A DNA stretch of 64,000 bases from Ichthyophis bannanicus. Lineage: Eukaryota; Chordata; Amphibia; Gymnophiona; Ichthyophiidae. The translations under genes were made by a program, and so were the position numbers. The notes below the pieces were generated by a model. That model worked only from the letters and a program-made list of their open reading frames with translations, did not search any database and was not told the DNA's origin. Positions 23,301 to 35,300 of this stretch are shown piece after piece. Location: positions 113,318,778 to 113,382,777 of the forward strand of contig CM066043.1 of the NCBI GenBank assembly GCA_033557465.1, given 5' to 3'. The first letter of the stretch is position 1. Each line of letters starts with the position of its first letter.

Positions 23301-26300
23301 CTCCCACTCACCCTTCTGTCCACCCTCTGGGCAGGCTTACTCCACCCTTCAGACCCAGATTTCACAGTGTTAGTGTGCCTTAACACCACCACTGCATTAT
23401 CATGTGCTAATACCACTGCTGTGGCCTTAAGTTGGTTTAGTAAACATACCCCTAAAACTTACAGGGAACATGGGCAATGGAGGGTGAAGTGGCTTGCCCA
23501 AGACCACAAGGAGCACCTGTGGGATTAGAAACCCCAGTCCTTCTGGCCCAAGGTTGCTGTCCTCTAGTGGGATTTGAACCCCCAACCTTCTGGCCTGAAG
23601 TACCTTTGCCCCAACCACTAGGCCACTCCTCCACTCCAGCCAGAGCCACAGTATCAGTAAGTGACAGCATCAGTAGAGGAGTGCAGCAGCTGTGCAAAGA
23701 GCCACTGAAGGTGTGCCAGTGGAGGAGCAGTGACATTATGAGGTGAACCACATCAGCCATAGATAAAAATAGGGGCCCTGTTGTGAGGATGACCCTCAAG
23801 AGGGGGTAACTGAGAGCTATGGAGGCTGAAAAGCCATGACATGGTGGAAAGGAAGCTGGAAGGTTGTGGTAGTCGAGTAGCCATAGGAGCCACCAACAAT
23901 AGCATAAGGATAGTGGAAAGAGTAGTGGTGGGAAAACAGCCCCAGCAGTTCAGGAAGCTTGGCAGTAGCCGTTGGAGCCATGGGTAGGGTAGGATGGGGT
24001 GACTTGGGAACTGAAAGCATGGCTGAGGAGGGAGTGGTCATGAGAGAGAATAAATGTGGTTGCTGCAGTACAAGGAGAACCAGACCCAACTGGCAAAGGG
24101 GGAAGAAGGACCAGCCACTAGAAGGGCCCCTGTAGAAACTACCTACAAAGAAGGTTCCTCTGGGAGGGGAACAAGAAGACCTTTTAGGGTGGCAGAAAAA
24201 GAAGAAGAAAAGCCTATGGATTTTGCATGCTGTGAAGAGAAGGCCCATGAAAGAAGGAGCTTCTTGAAGCACCAGTAAGGTGTTAGTAAGAGGCAGCTAT
24301 AAGAGGTTGTGCTGAGCAGGTGAGTCACCAAGAGGGTGCTGGATCTGAGAAGTCAATGGAGGTTGTGTTGACCTGAAGGGCCTGTAGATTGGAGTCTTGA
24401 GGTTACCAGAACCCAGCTGAGAGAGATTTGGTGATAGACTACCCAGCTACTGAACAGCAGTCCTAAAGTAAAATGCTATGGGGTAGATTCTGCTCAGCCA
24501 AAAGCGGGGTTGTAGTCTGGCTTGGATATACAACCCCTGAACAAGCCTAGGATGGTATTCTGCCCTTCCTGCTTCCCGCAGATACAGGGCCTTTGTGCGG
24601 GGAGCACTGGAGGGGGACAGGAATACGCGGAGTGGCGGGGGGGGGGGGGGGTCAAAGCTCCCAGATGTACAGAGGTCATTCAGGTCAGTCCTCTGTATGT
24701 CCGGTGGCCCCAGTTTAGATGTCCAACTTATTCCACCTCAAAGATGGAATAAGTGCCGGGCATGGGGTGATCAGGGCCTGCAGCCTCCCAGATGACATTG
24801 TGTTGCCGCGGTAGGTGTCCTGCCACCCAATCCCGGCACTGGCTGCCCCCACTGAGGGTCGGGCAACAGGGCAAAGGTATTTTTGTGGGGTCAGGCATTA
24901 GGTGCTTCTGCTGGATGTGCCAGTGCCATGGTGACAGGACATTGCTGCACCAGCACACCAGCAGGAGCGGTGGGAGGGCTGGCCGGGCAGCGATCTGTAC
25001 GTCTCTTGCAGCAGCAAAGGGGGCACGCCGGCCCGTCCAAGTGCCCTGATCCTGCAACAGTGGGAATGTATAGCTCCCATGGTTGCAGAATCAGGTACAA
25101 TTGGGGCACATATAAAGTTTTGGACATCTGGATGGCCCGGAGGTGCCCTGCTTAGAATTTGCCTCCACCTGTATAGTGGCTGAATATTACCACTATACAG
25201 TCAATTTATAGTTCCCACTCTCACTGTGCCCTAACTAGGGGAGTGGAATTTGGTATGGGAGGTGCCCGGTATACACCAAACAGCAAGTCTATGCAGGCCA
25301 GAAATTTTTGTTTTGTTTAGTTTCCCCAAGTCGTTGACAGATTTTTTCATTTTATTTAGGTTTTTTAACATTTTTACTTGTTTTGGGAGCAAAGTCATCA
25401 ATAGAGTATACTACTGTGCAACAGTGCATCTGTTGTTGTTGTTGTTGTTGTTGTTAAGTGCCGTCAAGTTGGTGTCGATTCATGGCAACCCTCTGGATAG
25501 TTGTCCTAAACTTTGTTCAGTCTTTAGCCAGGCAGCTCATTGTTGACAGACTGGCACACATAACTGCTGTTACTGTATCAATCCATCTCATTGCTGGCCT
25601 TCCTCTTTTGCGTTGACCTTCTACCTTACCAAGCATGACGTCTTTATCTAACGAACTCTGTCTTCACTTGATGTGTACAAAGTATCAAAGTCAAAAAAAA
25701 GCTTAGGTTTGATCTCCTCTAATACAGATTGGTTTGTTCTTTGTGCAGTCCATGGTATACACAGTATTTGTCTCCAGCACCATAATTCACAGGCATCAAT
25801 TTTCTTTCTATCTTTTTCACTGTTCAACATTCGCATCCATATGATGTTATTGAAAATACCATGGCTTGAATGAGTCAAATCTTTGTATGGAGAGAGACAT
25901 CTCTGCTCTTGAGAATCTTGTCTAGGTCCTTCATAGCCATTCTGCCAAGAGTAATGCATCGCCGGATTTCTTAACTGCTTGTTGTTTCTTTATTGATAGT
26001 TGATCCAAGTAGGTTAAAGTTGTCCACTATTTTGGTTTCTTTTCCATCAATGATGAACTTATTGATTTTGCCAGTTGTCAGGATCTTTGTCTTCTTTACA
26101 TTAAGATGCAGGCACATTTTAAGACTATTGTAACACAGAAGATCTGCCCTCTGCCTCAGAAGCACAGAAATCTGCTGTTTGCAGTTTAGATTCTGACAGG
26201 CAGGCAAGTCACAAGGTTCCCAGTTATCATAGGCAACGTAAACAAATTCAGACACGAGGTCTGCAGTCACGCCTAGCTAGTAAGCATTCCCCAGCTGCTG

Positions 26301-29300
26301 ATGAAAACGGCTTTCACCTGTGCAAGGGAACGCCCAGGAAGCTGTATAAAAAATGCTCAGTGCAGTCAGAGTTAGACTGGCAGGATACGAGAAACTTGCA
26401 AGACTGGCAAGACAAGGGAGACTTGCAAGACTCAGAAGAAAGCTCAGAATATTCAGGAAATACAGATACAGAGTCAGAACTGCCTGAAACTTCTAGCAGG
26501 AAGCCACAAAGAAATTCACGGAAAGAAACACGGAGAGTTTCACACAGAGAGGTCAGCTGTAAGAAGCACTTACCTCTGACGCAGCTTGAATTTCCTAAGC
26601 ACCGGGCTGTGCTGAATGAATGGGAGGCAGCAAAAGGCAAACTGTATGTATCTGAAAAGCATGGCAGCTTAAAACAGTTACAAACCCTAGAGAGGGAAAG
26701 AAATGCTATTGAATGCTATGTCATAATATTCTGATCAGAAGTATTATGACATTGTAGCGATCCGGGAAGAAGAGGATAAGAACGTTTGGTTTAGAAGTGC
26801 CTTTTTCAGATAACAGAGAAGCGATTAGTCCCGTTGACAATATAGCTACAGTGCTTTATGTATAGTTAAGAAAAAAAGAGGTCGTTGATGTAAACGAGTA
26901 ATAAGCCCTCTGTCGACAGCAGTCCACAAGGTTTTACAACAGTTTTTTACTGAGACCTCGTTAGTAATGTATAATTGAGTTTGTGGCAATTTAAGTCTCT
27001 AGTTCATTAACAGTGAGCAACTTTTTTCTAGTAATTATTGTTCTTTGATAAGGCTTTCAATGCTGCTTCGACTTCTTCTTTCATCACCCAATGGTTCATG
27101 ATCATAAGGTACAAGTTGAAACAGCTGCTGGTCCACTTGATCTTTATTGCATAATGACTCTGTATATTCTTTCCACCTTTTCTTGATCTTCTCAGCATCA
27201 TTCAACATGGATCCTTGAGCATCTTATAACATTCCAATTCGAGGTTCGAATTTTTTCTTTAACTCTCATAGCTTTAGGAAAGCTGATCTTGCTCTTCCTC
27301 TAATAGTTTCTGCTTCTATTTCCTTGCATGTGTCATTGTAGTATGTCTCCGTGTCTTGTCTTGCTGCAAGTTGGAAATCTCTGTTGAGTTCTGCAGTTGC
27401 CTCTCTTTCTCCTCTAACTTTAGCTTCTCTGCATTTCTGGGCAATTTTCAGAGTTTCTTTGGTCATCCATTATAGCCATTTTGCTTTTTCACCTTTCGCA
27501 GAGACTTCTCACTTTCTTCCACCACAACCTTCTTGATATCATCCCATAACTCTTCTGGAGTTCTGTCATTTGTATCTAAAGCAGCAAGTTGATTTTGCAG
27601 GCAATCTTTAAATTCCGGTGGTATATTCTCAAGGTCATATTTTGTTACATTCATGAGTGTCTTGCGCTTTTTCAACTTTAGCTTGAATTTGCATACTAGT
27701 AGTTGGTGATCTGTACCACAGTAAGATCCAGGTTTTGTCTCTGTTGATGTTATAGAGCTTTTCCATTGTTGACTTCCACAGATATAGTCAATCTGATTTT
27801 TGTACAGTCCATTGGGTGAAGTCCAACACATGTTGGATTGTCCAACACATGTTCACTCGCTGTTTGTGTTGCTGGAAGAAGGTGTTTGAGATGAATAGAT
27901 GGTTGGTCTTGCAGAATTCAATCAGTCTTTCTCCAGCTTCATTTCTGTTGCCAAGTCCACATTTTCCAACCACTTTGCCTTCTTCTTTGTTGCCAACTTT
28001 TGCGTTCGTCACCCAGGACTATCAGAATATCCTGTTTGCATGTTCCGGTAATTTCAGCTTGTACTCGTCAACTTCAGCTTGTAGAACTCATCAACTTCAT
28101 CCTCTTCTGCAGCTGTTGTTGGTGCATATACTTGAATTATAGTTGTGTTGATGGGCATTCCTCGTAGACGAATAGAGCAATAGAGTAGACACCCAGGAAG
28201 GGGTAGATAACATGAGGAGGGATCTAGCTAAGCTTGAAGAATGGTCTAGAATTTGGCAGCTGGGATTTAATGTTAAAAAATGTAAGGTCATGCATTTGGG
28301 CTGCAGCAATCCAAGGGAGCAATATAGTATAGGGGTGAAGTACTTTTGTCCACTAAAGAAGAGCGGGACCTAGGCGTGGTTGTGTCTGATGATCTTAAAG
28401 TAGCTAAACAGGTAGAAAAGGCGATGGCAAAATCTAGAAGGATGCTTGGGTGCATACGGAGAGGAATGGCTAGCAGAAAAAAGGAGGTGATAATGCCTCT
28501 CTATAAGTCTTTGGTGCGACCTAATTTGGAGTATAGTGTGCAATTCTGGAGACCTCACCTTCAAAAGGATGTGAACAGGAAGGAGTCTGTGCAGAGGGTA
28601 GCTACTAAAATGATTAGTGGTCTTCATTATAAAGCATATGAGGACAGACTGAAGGATCTTAATATGTACACCTTAGAGGAAAGGCGGGATAGAGGTGATA
28701 TGATTGAGATGTTTAAATACCTCCGTGGCACAAATGTTCAGGGAGAGAGCCTCTTTCAATTGAAAGCAAGTTCTGCTACGAGGGGACATGGGATGAGGGT
28801 GAAGGGAGATAAATTCAGGAGTGATATGCGGAAATATTTCTTTACGGAAAGAGTAGTGGATCCGTGGAATAGTCTCCCAGTGGAGGTGTTAGAGATGAGG
28901 ACAGTAACTGAATTCAAAAAAGCATGGGACAAACACAGAGGATCTCTAAAGGTAAAAAGGGGACTGTTGTAGTTGATATGCAAGGACAGACTAGATAGGC
29001 CATGTGGTCTTTTTCTGTCTTCATATTTCTATGTTTCTATCTTTGCAGTTTCTGACTCTTATTTCACGCGCAGCTACATCAGCAGTCACATGTCCCGAGG
29101 GCTTTGGTCCAACCATATCATACATGCTGGCTTTACTCTGAAAAGTCTTCAGCTCCTCCTCCTCAGTAGCCAGTTGAGTGCCTTCCGACCTGGGGTCTCA
29201 TCTTCCAGCAATACAGTGGTGTGCAAAAGTCTGGAATCACTTGTGAGTTTTGCGTTTTTCGTACTTTCTAACTTTTTAAAAAAATTTTGCGTTAGCCCAG

Positions 29301-32300
29301 GATATTTATCTTTCTACCACGTTAAAAGGGATACATTTGGCTATTAGAGTTGACTTTTTTGCATTCCTTGCTTCCAATTTAAATACTTTACAGACACTGG
29401 GAGATAGCTACTGCGATTTTTGTGGATCCTGCGTCAAAACTGGATCGAGATTATCCAATATGTACATGTTATTTCTGACCAATCAGGAGGCTGGTTTCAC
29501 TAACCAATCACAATGCAGATATCTAGCCAACAGTGCTGCTATAAAAACGTGCAAAAATTTTGAATTTCATACGTTTTCTGGATCGACCATGAAGATGACA
29601 TTGGAGGAGCGTGTTCGTGTGTCCTTTATGAGCGAGTAAGGATTTTCAAGCTGTCAGATAGCCAGGAAAGTTGGTTGCAGTTAGAGCACTGTTGTTAAGA
29701 TTGTACAGAAAAGAAAGAAACGGGTTCAGTGGTGGACAAGCCTCATTCGGGTTGTCCACATGCTTCAACATCACGCCAGGACCGTGCACTACGACACATT
29801 TCACTGACTAATCGCAAGTTGACCTCTCCTCAGCTACTTCAAGAGTGGTCAGACAAGAGTGAGGTCAGTGTCAGCTCATCAACAGTTCATCGCCGGTGCC
29901 TGCAGTTTGGTCTCTGGGGCTGCAAAGCACGGAATAAGCCACTGATGACTGACATTCAAAGGCGCAACCGGATCATGTGGGCGAGAAAGCACTCAACCTG
30001 GTTGACTGAAATGTGGGAAGAGGTGCTATTCAGCGATGAAAGCACCTTCTGCCTGTTTGATAACCAGGCCCACACCTATGTGAGGAGATTTCCTGGAGAG
30101 GAATTCAAGCCTGTGTCTCAACCTCACTGTGAAGCATCCTTTGAAGGTCATGGTCTGGGGCTGCATGGCTGCCAGTGGCGTTGGACGTCTTCACATCGTC
30201 GATGGAATGGTCAACGGGGCCAAGTACATCACCATACTGCAAAAGTGCATGGTGACATCAGCACACCAGCTGTTTTCTGGCCAGTTGCTGTTCCAAGATG
30301 ACAATGCACCCTGCCATCGCTCCAGACAGGTGCTCAGCTGGAAGCAGCAGAAGAACATCAAGTCAATGGACTGGCCTGCCCAGTCTTCAGATCTGAATCC
30401 AATCGAGAACCTGTGGCACAAGGTGGCCTTGGAAATATCCAAGAGGCATCCGACATCAAAGCGTGAGCTGATTGAGTCACTCATTGCAGCTTGGAACTGC
30501 GTTGTCACCAACGATTACCTTGTCAGACTGGTTCATTCAATGCTGACAAGGGGCAGTCAGGTGATCAAGAACAAAGGGTGGCCCATCAAATACTGAGCCA
30601 TCACTGACACATAAAAACAGCCTTTTTCAAGGCCACATACATTAATTTGAAGGAAACCTGGCATGCGTCCATAATATTTTAAAGCATACTTACAATAATA
30701 TATCGTTGGCCAGCGATGTACATTACGAGATTTTCACAGAAAATCTATCAACAGGACAACTATGGGGAACAAACTCAGAAAATAAGGGCCAAACCAATAC
30801 TAAAAGTTGGCCCTAATAGCCAAATCTATCACTTATCATGAGATACACAGAAAAAGCCACTGGGAGGAAAAAGAAATTAAGATATAAGGTCACGAAGTTG
30901 AAAAAATGTCAAATTTACAAGTGATTTCAGATTTTTGCACACCACTGTATAGTGCAATTTGTTTTGTTGTGACTATCCGTTGGGTTTTCATGGCAAGATA
31001 TGGTAGTAGATTGCAGGCCTTTCTTCCGCACATTTTATTTCTAGTGTTGTTGCCGTTGTCACAGAAATTGATCTTCTGCCACCAACACCAACCCATATGT
31101 ATTGTTAAGGAACCAAATGCACTGTTGAGCACAGTGAGCCCTACTGATGATACAGGAAAACAAAAAACAAAATCCCTAATGAAGACCCCAAATCAATAAC
31201 CTGCAAACCACCACACTGAGTGCTGTGATGGAGGCACAACTTTGGATGGATGGGTATGCTAGAATGTATTCTTTTCTTTTCTCCATCAGGATAAAGGTAA
31301 ATTAAACTTGACAGTGTAGAGAACTATTGGGAACTGTCCTACCCCTGCCACATTATCTTGGATCTGTGCCATGTATTCTGGCATCTTGTTTTCTTGTGGA
31401 GTTCTATCAACCATTATCTCTCTGTTCTCACCATTATTCCACCATAAAGGAGTCTGCAAAGTTACATTATCACTAATATCTCATGTAATGTACCATCATT
31501 GTGAACATTTTCAGATAAGTTTCCTTAATTGGAGGGTTAATGAGCCCTTCATTTCCGTGTAAGAAAGCCAAGAGAATGACTTCAGGGAAAGGATCCCAGG
31601 TTTAGGTGATGTTATATCTAAAAGAGCCTCAAGGCCTCTCTCTGATGTTACAGCTGCAAACTCTAAACAATCTGAAGATTCTGAATGTGTAAGAAGACGA
31701 GGGGATATGCAATGAAGCTACAGTGTAAACCATTTAAGACTAATAAGAGAAAATATTTTTTCACTCAATGCGTAATCAAACTCTGGAATTCGTTACCGGA
31801 GGATGTAGAAAATGCTGTTAGTGTAACTGGGTTTAAAAAATGTTTGGATAAATTTCTGAAGGAAAGTTCCATAAATCATTATGAAAGAGGACCCGGGAAA
31901 TTCACTGCTTGCCCCAATACAAGCATTATGGAATCTGTGTGTCTTTGGGAAACTGCAGGTATTTGTGACCTGGATTGGCTACTGTTGGAAACAGGATACT
32001 GGGCTTGATGGACCTTGGTCTGACCCAGTATGGCAGTTCTTATGTTCTCATCAATACTTGCCATGGGCCTGTCTTGGTATTCAAAGACATTTTTAAGGGT
32101 TTGAGCATTTTGTTCAGATCAAAAGAGCTGTTTTAGAGTTTTATAAAATGTATTTTTTCTGTGGTGGTACTTCCATGTATAACCATCCAGATATATATAA
32201 ATCTGGAGATCAGCGGAGAAATCATGATAATAAATCCTGCCAGGATCAGAATATGTGCCCTGATGGTGGGCTTTATTGGACTATGATTCTAAATCACATT

Positions 32301-35300
32301 AAATAGGTCCTGAAACAGCAGGGGCAAAACTTCCAAAGTCTCTGGCCATAGTTGGCAATAAAATTCTAGGTAACTCTTCACAGGAGCAATGCAATGGCTA
32401 AATGGTGCCACACAGGAGCTCTGGATATGTGTGTGTGTGTGTTGGGGGGAGCACTGTAGATACTGGGTGGGAAGAGTGCCACCTAGCGATTTGTAGGAGA
32501 AGGGGGAGTGACGAGGGCACCGTGGAAATTCCCTGTTCACATCTTCATATGTACTCTTAACAGCAGTAAGAAAAGCTGCAGCAGGTTTAAGATTAAGCAG
32601 CAAAGATTAAGAGCTGGAGGAGTTCTGTCTATCCCTTTCCTTGCCCAAAACATGAAAACCGGGTGATGGCATCAATCAGGCAATAGACAGTGCCCATATG
32701 AAAGCACAATGTAAGTAGTGCTGAGATTAAGGTAATCCTAGACTTTAGGAACACTAGACATCTTCCTCCTTTCTTTCACCCCAAACTGAGACCACCTGGG
32801 CTCTCAGCCTCTTCAGCTAAGAGACAGTGAAGTTCATCTTGATAGTTTGAGAAGCTCTTTCAGATTCAGATTCTGATCCTTCAAGCTCCTGTAGTCAGGG
32901 CCGGATTTACCTTGAGTGAGGCCCTACGCCAACAAAAATTGTGGGCCCCCAGAAAAGATAAAAATGAGCACGCCGGATCAGCTGCGCGCTGTTGGCCCTG
33001 ACGTCATAATTAAACTGGGAATCCCAAAAGCCAAACTTGGAATGTACAACACTGTAGAAATAAAACTATACATTAATTTGCTCTTGTACTAAACAAAGTG
33101 CAGACGTTAATGATGCACATTTACCAGAGCTGACATATTCCAATTAATAAATTCAAAATAAAGAGATATTTTTCTACCTTTTGTGCATTTTTTTTCAGCT
33201 GCAATTGCTCCAGCCACTTTCTTCTGGTTTCTTCGTGTCAGCCCAACTCCAGTCTTAACCCCCCAGCCCATTTCCAGTCCCAGCCCCCCCCATCGGCTCA
33301 AGTAAACTTTAATAAAAAAAAAAAAAAAACGCTGGCCGCTGCCGCTGCCGCCGCAGCAGCATGGACTGTCCCGCGGGACCCCCTCTGCCCGGCTGAGCCC
33401 CTCTGTGCCGGCTTTGAGAGGCGCGAAGGGAGAGTGTCTCCCTCGCGTCTCTGTTAAGCCCGCAGGGGCTGATGGGAATCAGCCCCTGCGGGCTTAACAG
33501 AGACGCGAAGGAGACACTCTCCCTTCGTGCCTCTCAAAGCCGGCATGGAGGGGCTCAGCCGGGCAGAGGGGTCCCGCGGGACAGTCCATGCTGCTGCGGC
33601 AGCAGAGGGGGCCCCGTGGGACAGTCCATGCTGCCGCGGCAGCAGAGGGGGCCCCGCGGGACAGTCCATGCTGCTGCGGCAGCAGCCAGCGTTTTTTTTT
33701 AAAATTTAATTTAAAAAAAGCTAACAATTTGTTCAATTTTTGTGGGCCCTTGCCAGCTGTGGGCCCTACGCCACGGCGTAGTTGGCGTATAGGTAAATCC
33801 GGCCCTGCCTGTAGTGCCATCAACAAACAGCTCCAGGCCATCAGGGACAAACCAAGCCCACTGCATGTAAGGATTTGTAGTTCTAATTACCTAGAAAAAG
33901 GAAGACTACATGTGCACAGGGAGAACCAAGATAGTCATAATAAACCTTCCATGCCTCAAATTGTTTAACTATGCATAGTTTAGAGTAGAAGTGTACTAAA
34001 ATATTCTGTTACAAAAACAAACGACGAACACTTTCTTTTTACGATAAACATATTTATTTTATTTTATTTTATTTAATTAATTAATTAATTTAGCTGTATT
34101 TATATCCCGCTTTTCACCGGGTCAAAGCGGTCAATTGGGGAATACATTTTTAACACGAGGGGATATGAGACACATACGCTAATACTTACAGGGAACGTGG
34201 GCAATGGAGGGTTAAGGATTAATTCTTAATCCTTTGTTGAACTGTTTTATTTATTTATTTTATTTAGACAGTTTTTGTATACCGCCTTATCCTTCAATCA
34301 AAGCGGTCACAACACAATTGGGGGATACATTTAACACGCGGGGATATGAGACACATACACTAATACTTACAGGGAACATGGGCAATGGAGGGTTAAGTGG
34401 CTTGCCCAAGACCACAAGGAGCATCTGTGGGACTAGAAACCCCAGTCCTTCCGGCCCAAGGTTGCTGTCCTCTAGTGGGATTTGAACCCCCGACCTTCCG
34501 GCCTGAAGTACCTTGCCCCAACCACTAGGCTACTCCTCCCTTGTTTGTTCAACTCTCTCATTGACTAAGAGCACATTGTGATGTCATTGCCCATTGTTAA
34601 AGCTGCTCTGCCATTGGTCAGTACTTCTGACTGAACATCAAAAAATTTCAGCACATAATTATCTGCTGTTATTGGATAAAACCATAATGTGCAATTTTTC
34701 TCAATCAAGGGATGATAACATTGTATGATTAGGGCTTCTGTTTTTAGCTGTTTAGAAATGGTGAATTTAAATGTTTATTTTAAAGCGAATTAAGGGGTCT
34801 TTGAAGATACAAAAAAGTCAGTGTTTATCAATGCTTTTGCAGTATATTGCTGGGTCCCTTTTCCAGCTGAATCAAATACATACATTTCTACAGCTGAGGA
34901 GTTGTCAGTGCAGAAAAGACACAAAAACAGACTGGTTGAGGAAGCCTGAAGAGAAACAATGTTTTTCTGGTGTTTATCTAATAAACACTTATTATTCTTT
35001 TCATGGGAGTATTTCTTGAAGTTTATCTGTTAACAACCAAAATCAGAAGCCCATAACATTATCTTTATTTTTAGGCACTGAACAATGTATTTGGTAATTC
35101 CCCTGCCCACTGGCTTTTGGATTTGAATCCTACCTGCCGTATCCCAGAGGTTCATCTCCACTGGTTTGTTGCCCAGCTGGAAGGTGGTAGTGTATTTCTC
35201 AAACACAGTTGGTACATAAACCTATGAATCATGGGGGGGGGGGGGTGGGGGGGGGGGGGGGGGGGGGAGGAGCAGGAATACAAGACAAAGAAACATGATA

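Larger units (their letters stand above)
25425..31150 (-). mobile_element. RTE/BovB-like LINE, decayed, carrying nested CR1 and Tc1 insertions
   Basis: The 3' end is at 25425-25456 with an (AAC)n tail, preceded by AAGTGCCGTCAAGTTGGTGTCGA on the plus strand. The protein remnants run 3' to 5': [24 protein letters not shown] (25700s), [14 protein letters not shown] (26070-26120), RWKEYTESL (27150s), and endonuclease [13 protein letters not shown] with [12 protein letters not shown] (27700-27830). The RT core is absent, replaced by unrelated DNA at about 26129-27030. The 5' portion continues at 29042-29211 and 30950-31150, split by a CR1 fragment and a Tc1 transposon. Confidence 0.8.
13096..35133 (-). 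other. RHOD-like intron 2 (22 kb), densely colonised by transposons
   Basis: Bounded by donor GTAGGA (35133) and acceptor TCTTGCAG (13096). Individual elements are listed separately. Stretches without a recognised feature: 13100-14680 (poly-C runs near 13868 and 13998), 14770-15600, 18090-18720, 23640-24480, 31150-31640, 32060-32890 and 34546-35080. Confidence 0.85.

Noticed and set aside
25430..25456. (GTT)n tract as an independent microsatellite locus
   Set aside because: It is the (AAC)n tail of the RTE LINE on the minus strand.
33454..33968. Overlapping frames on both strands near 33.5-33.9 kb
   Set aside because: Products of GC-rich tandem and inverted repeats inside the hAT element.
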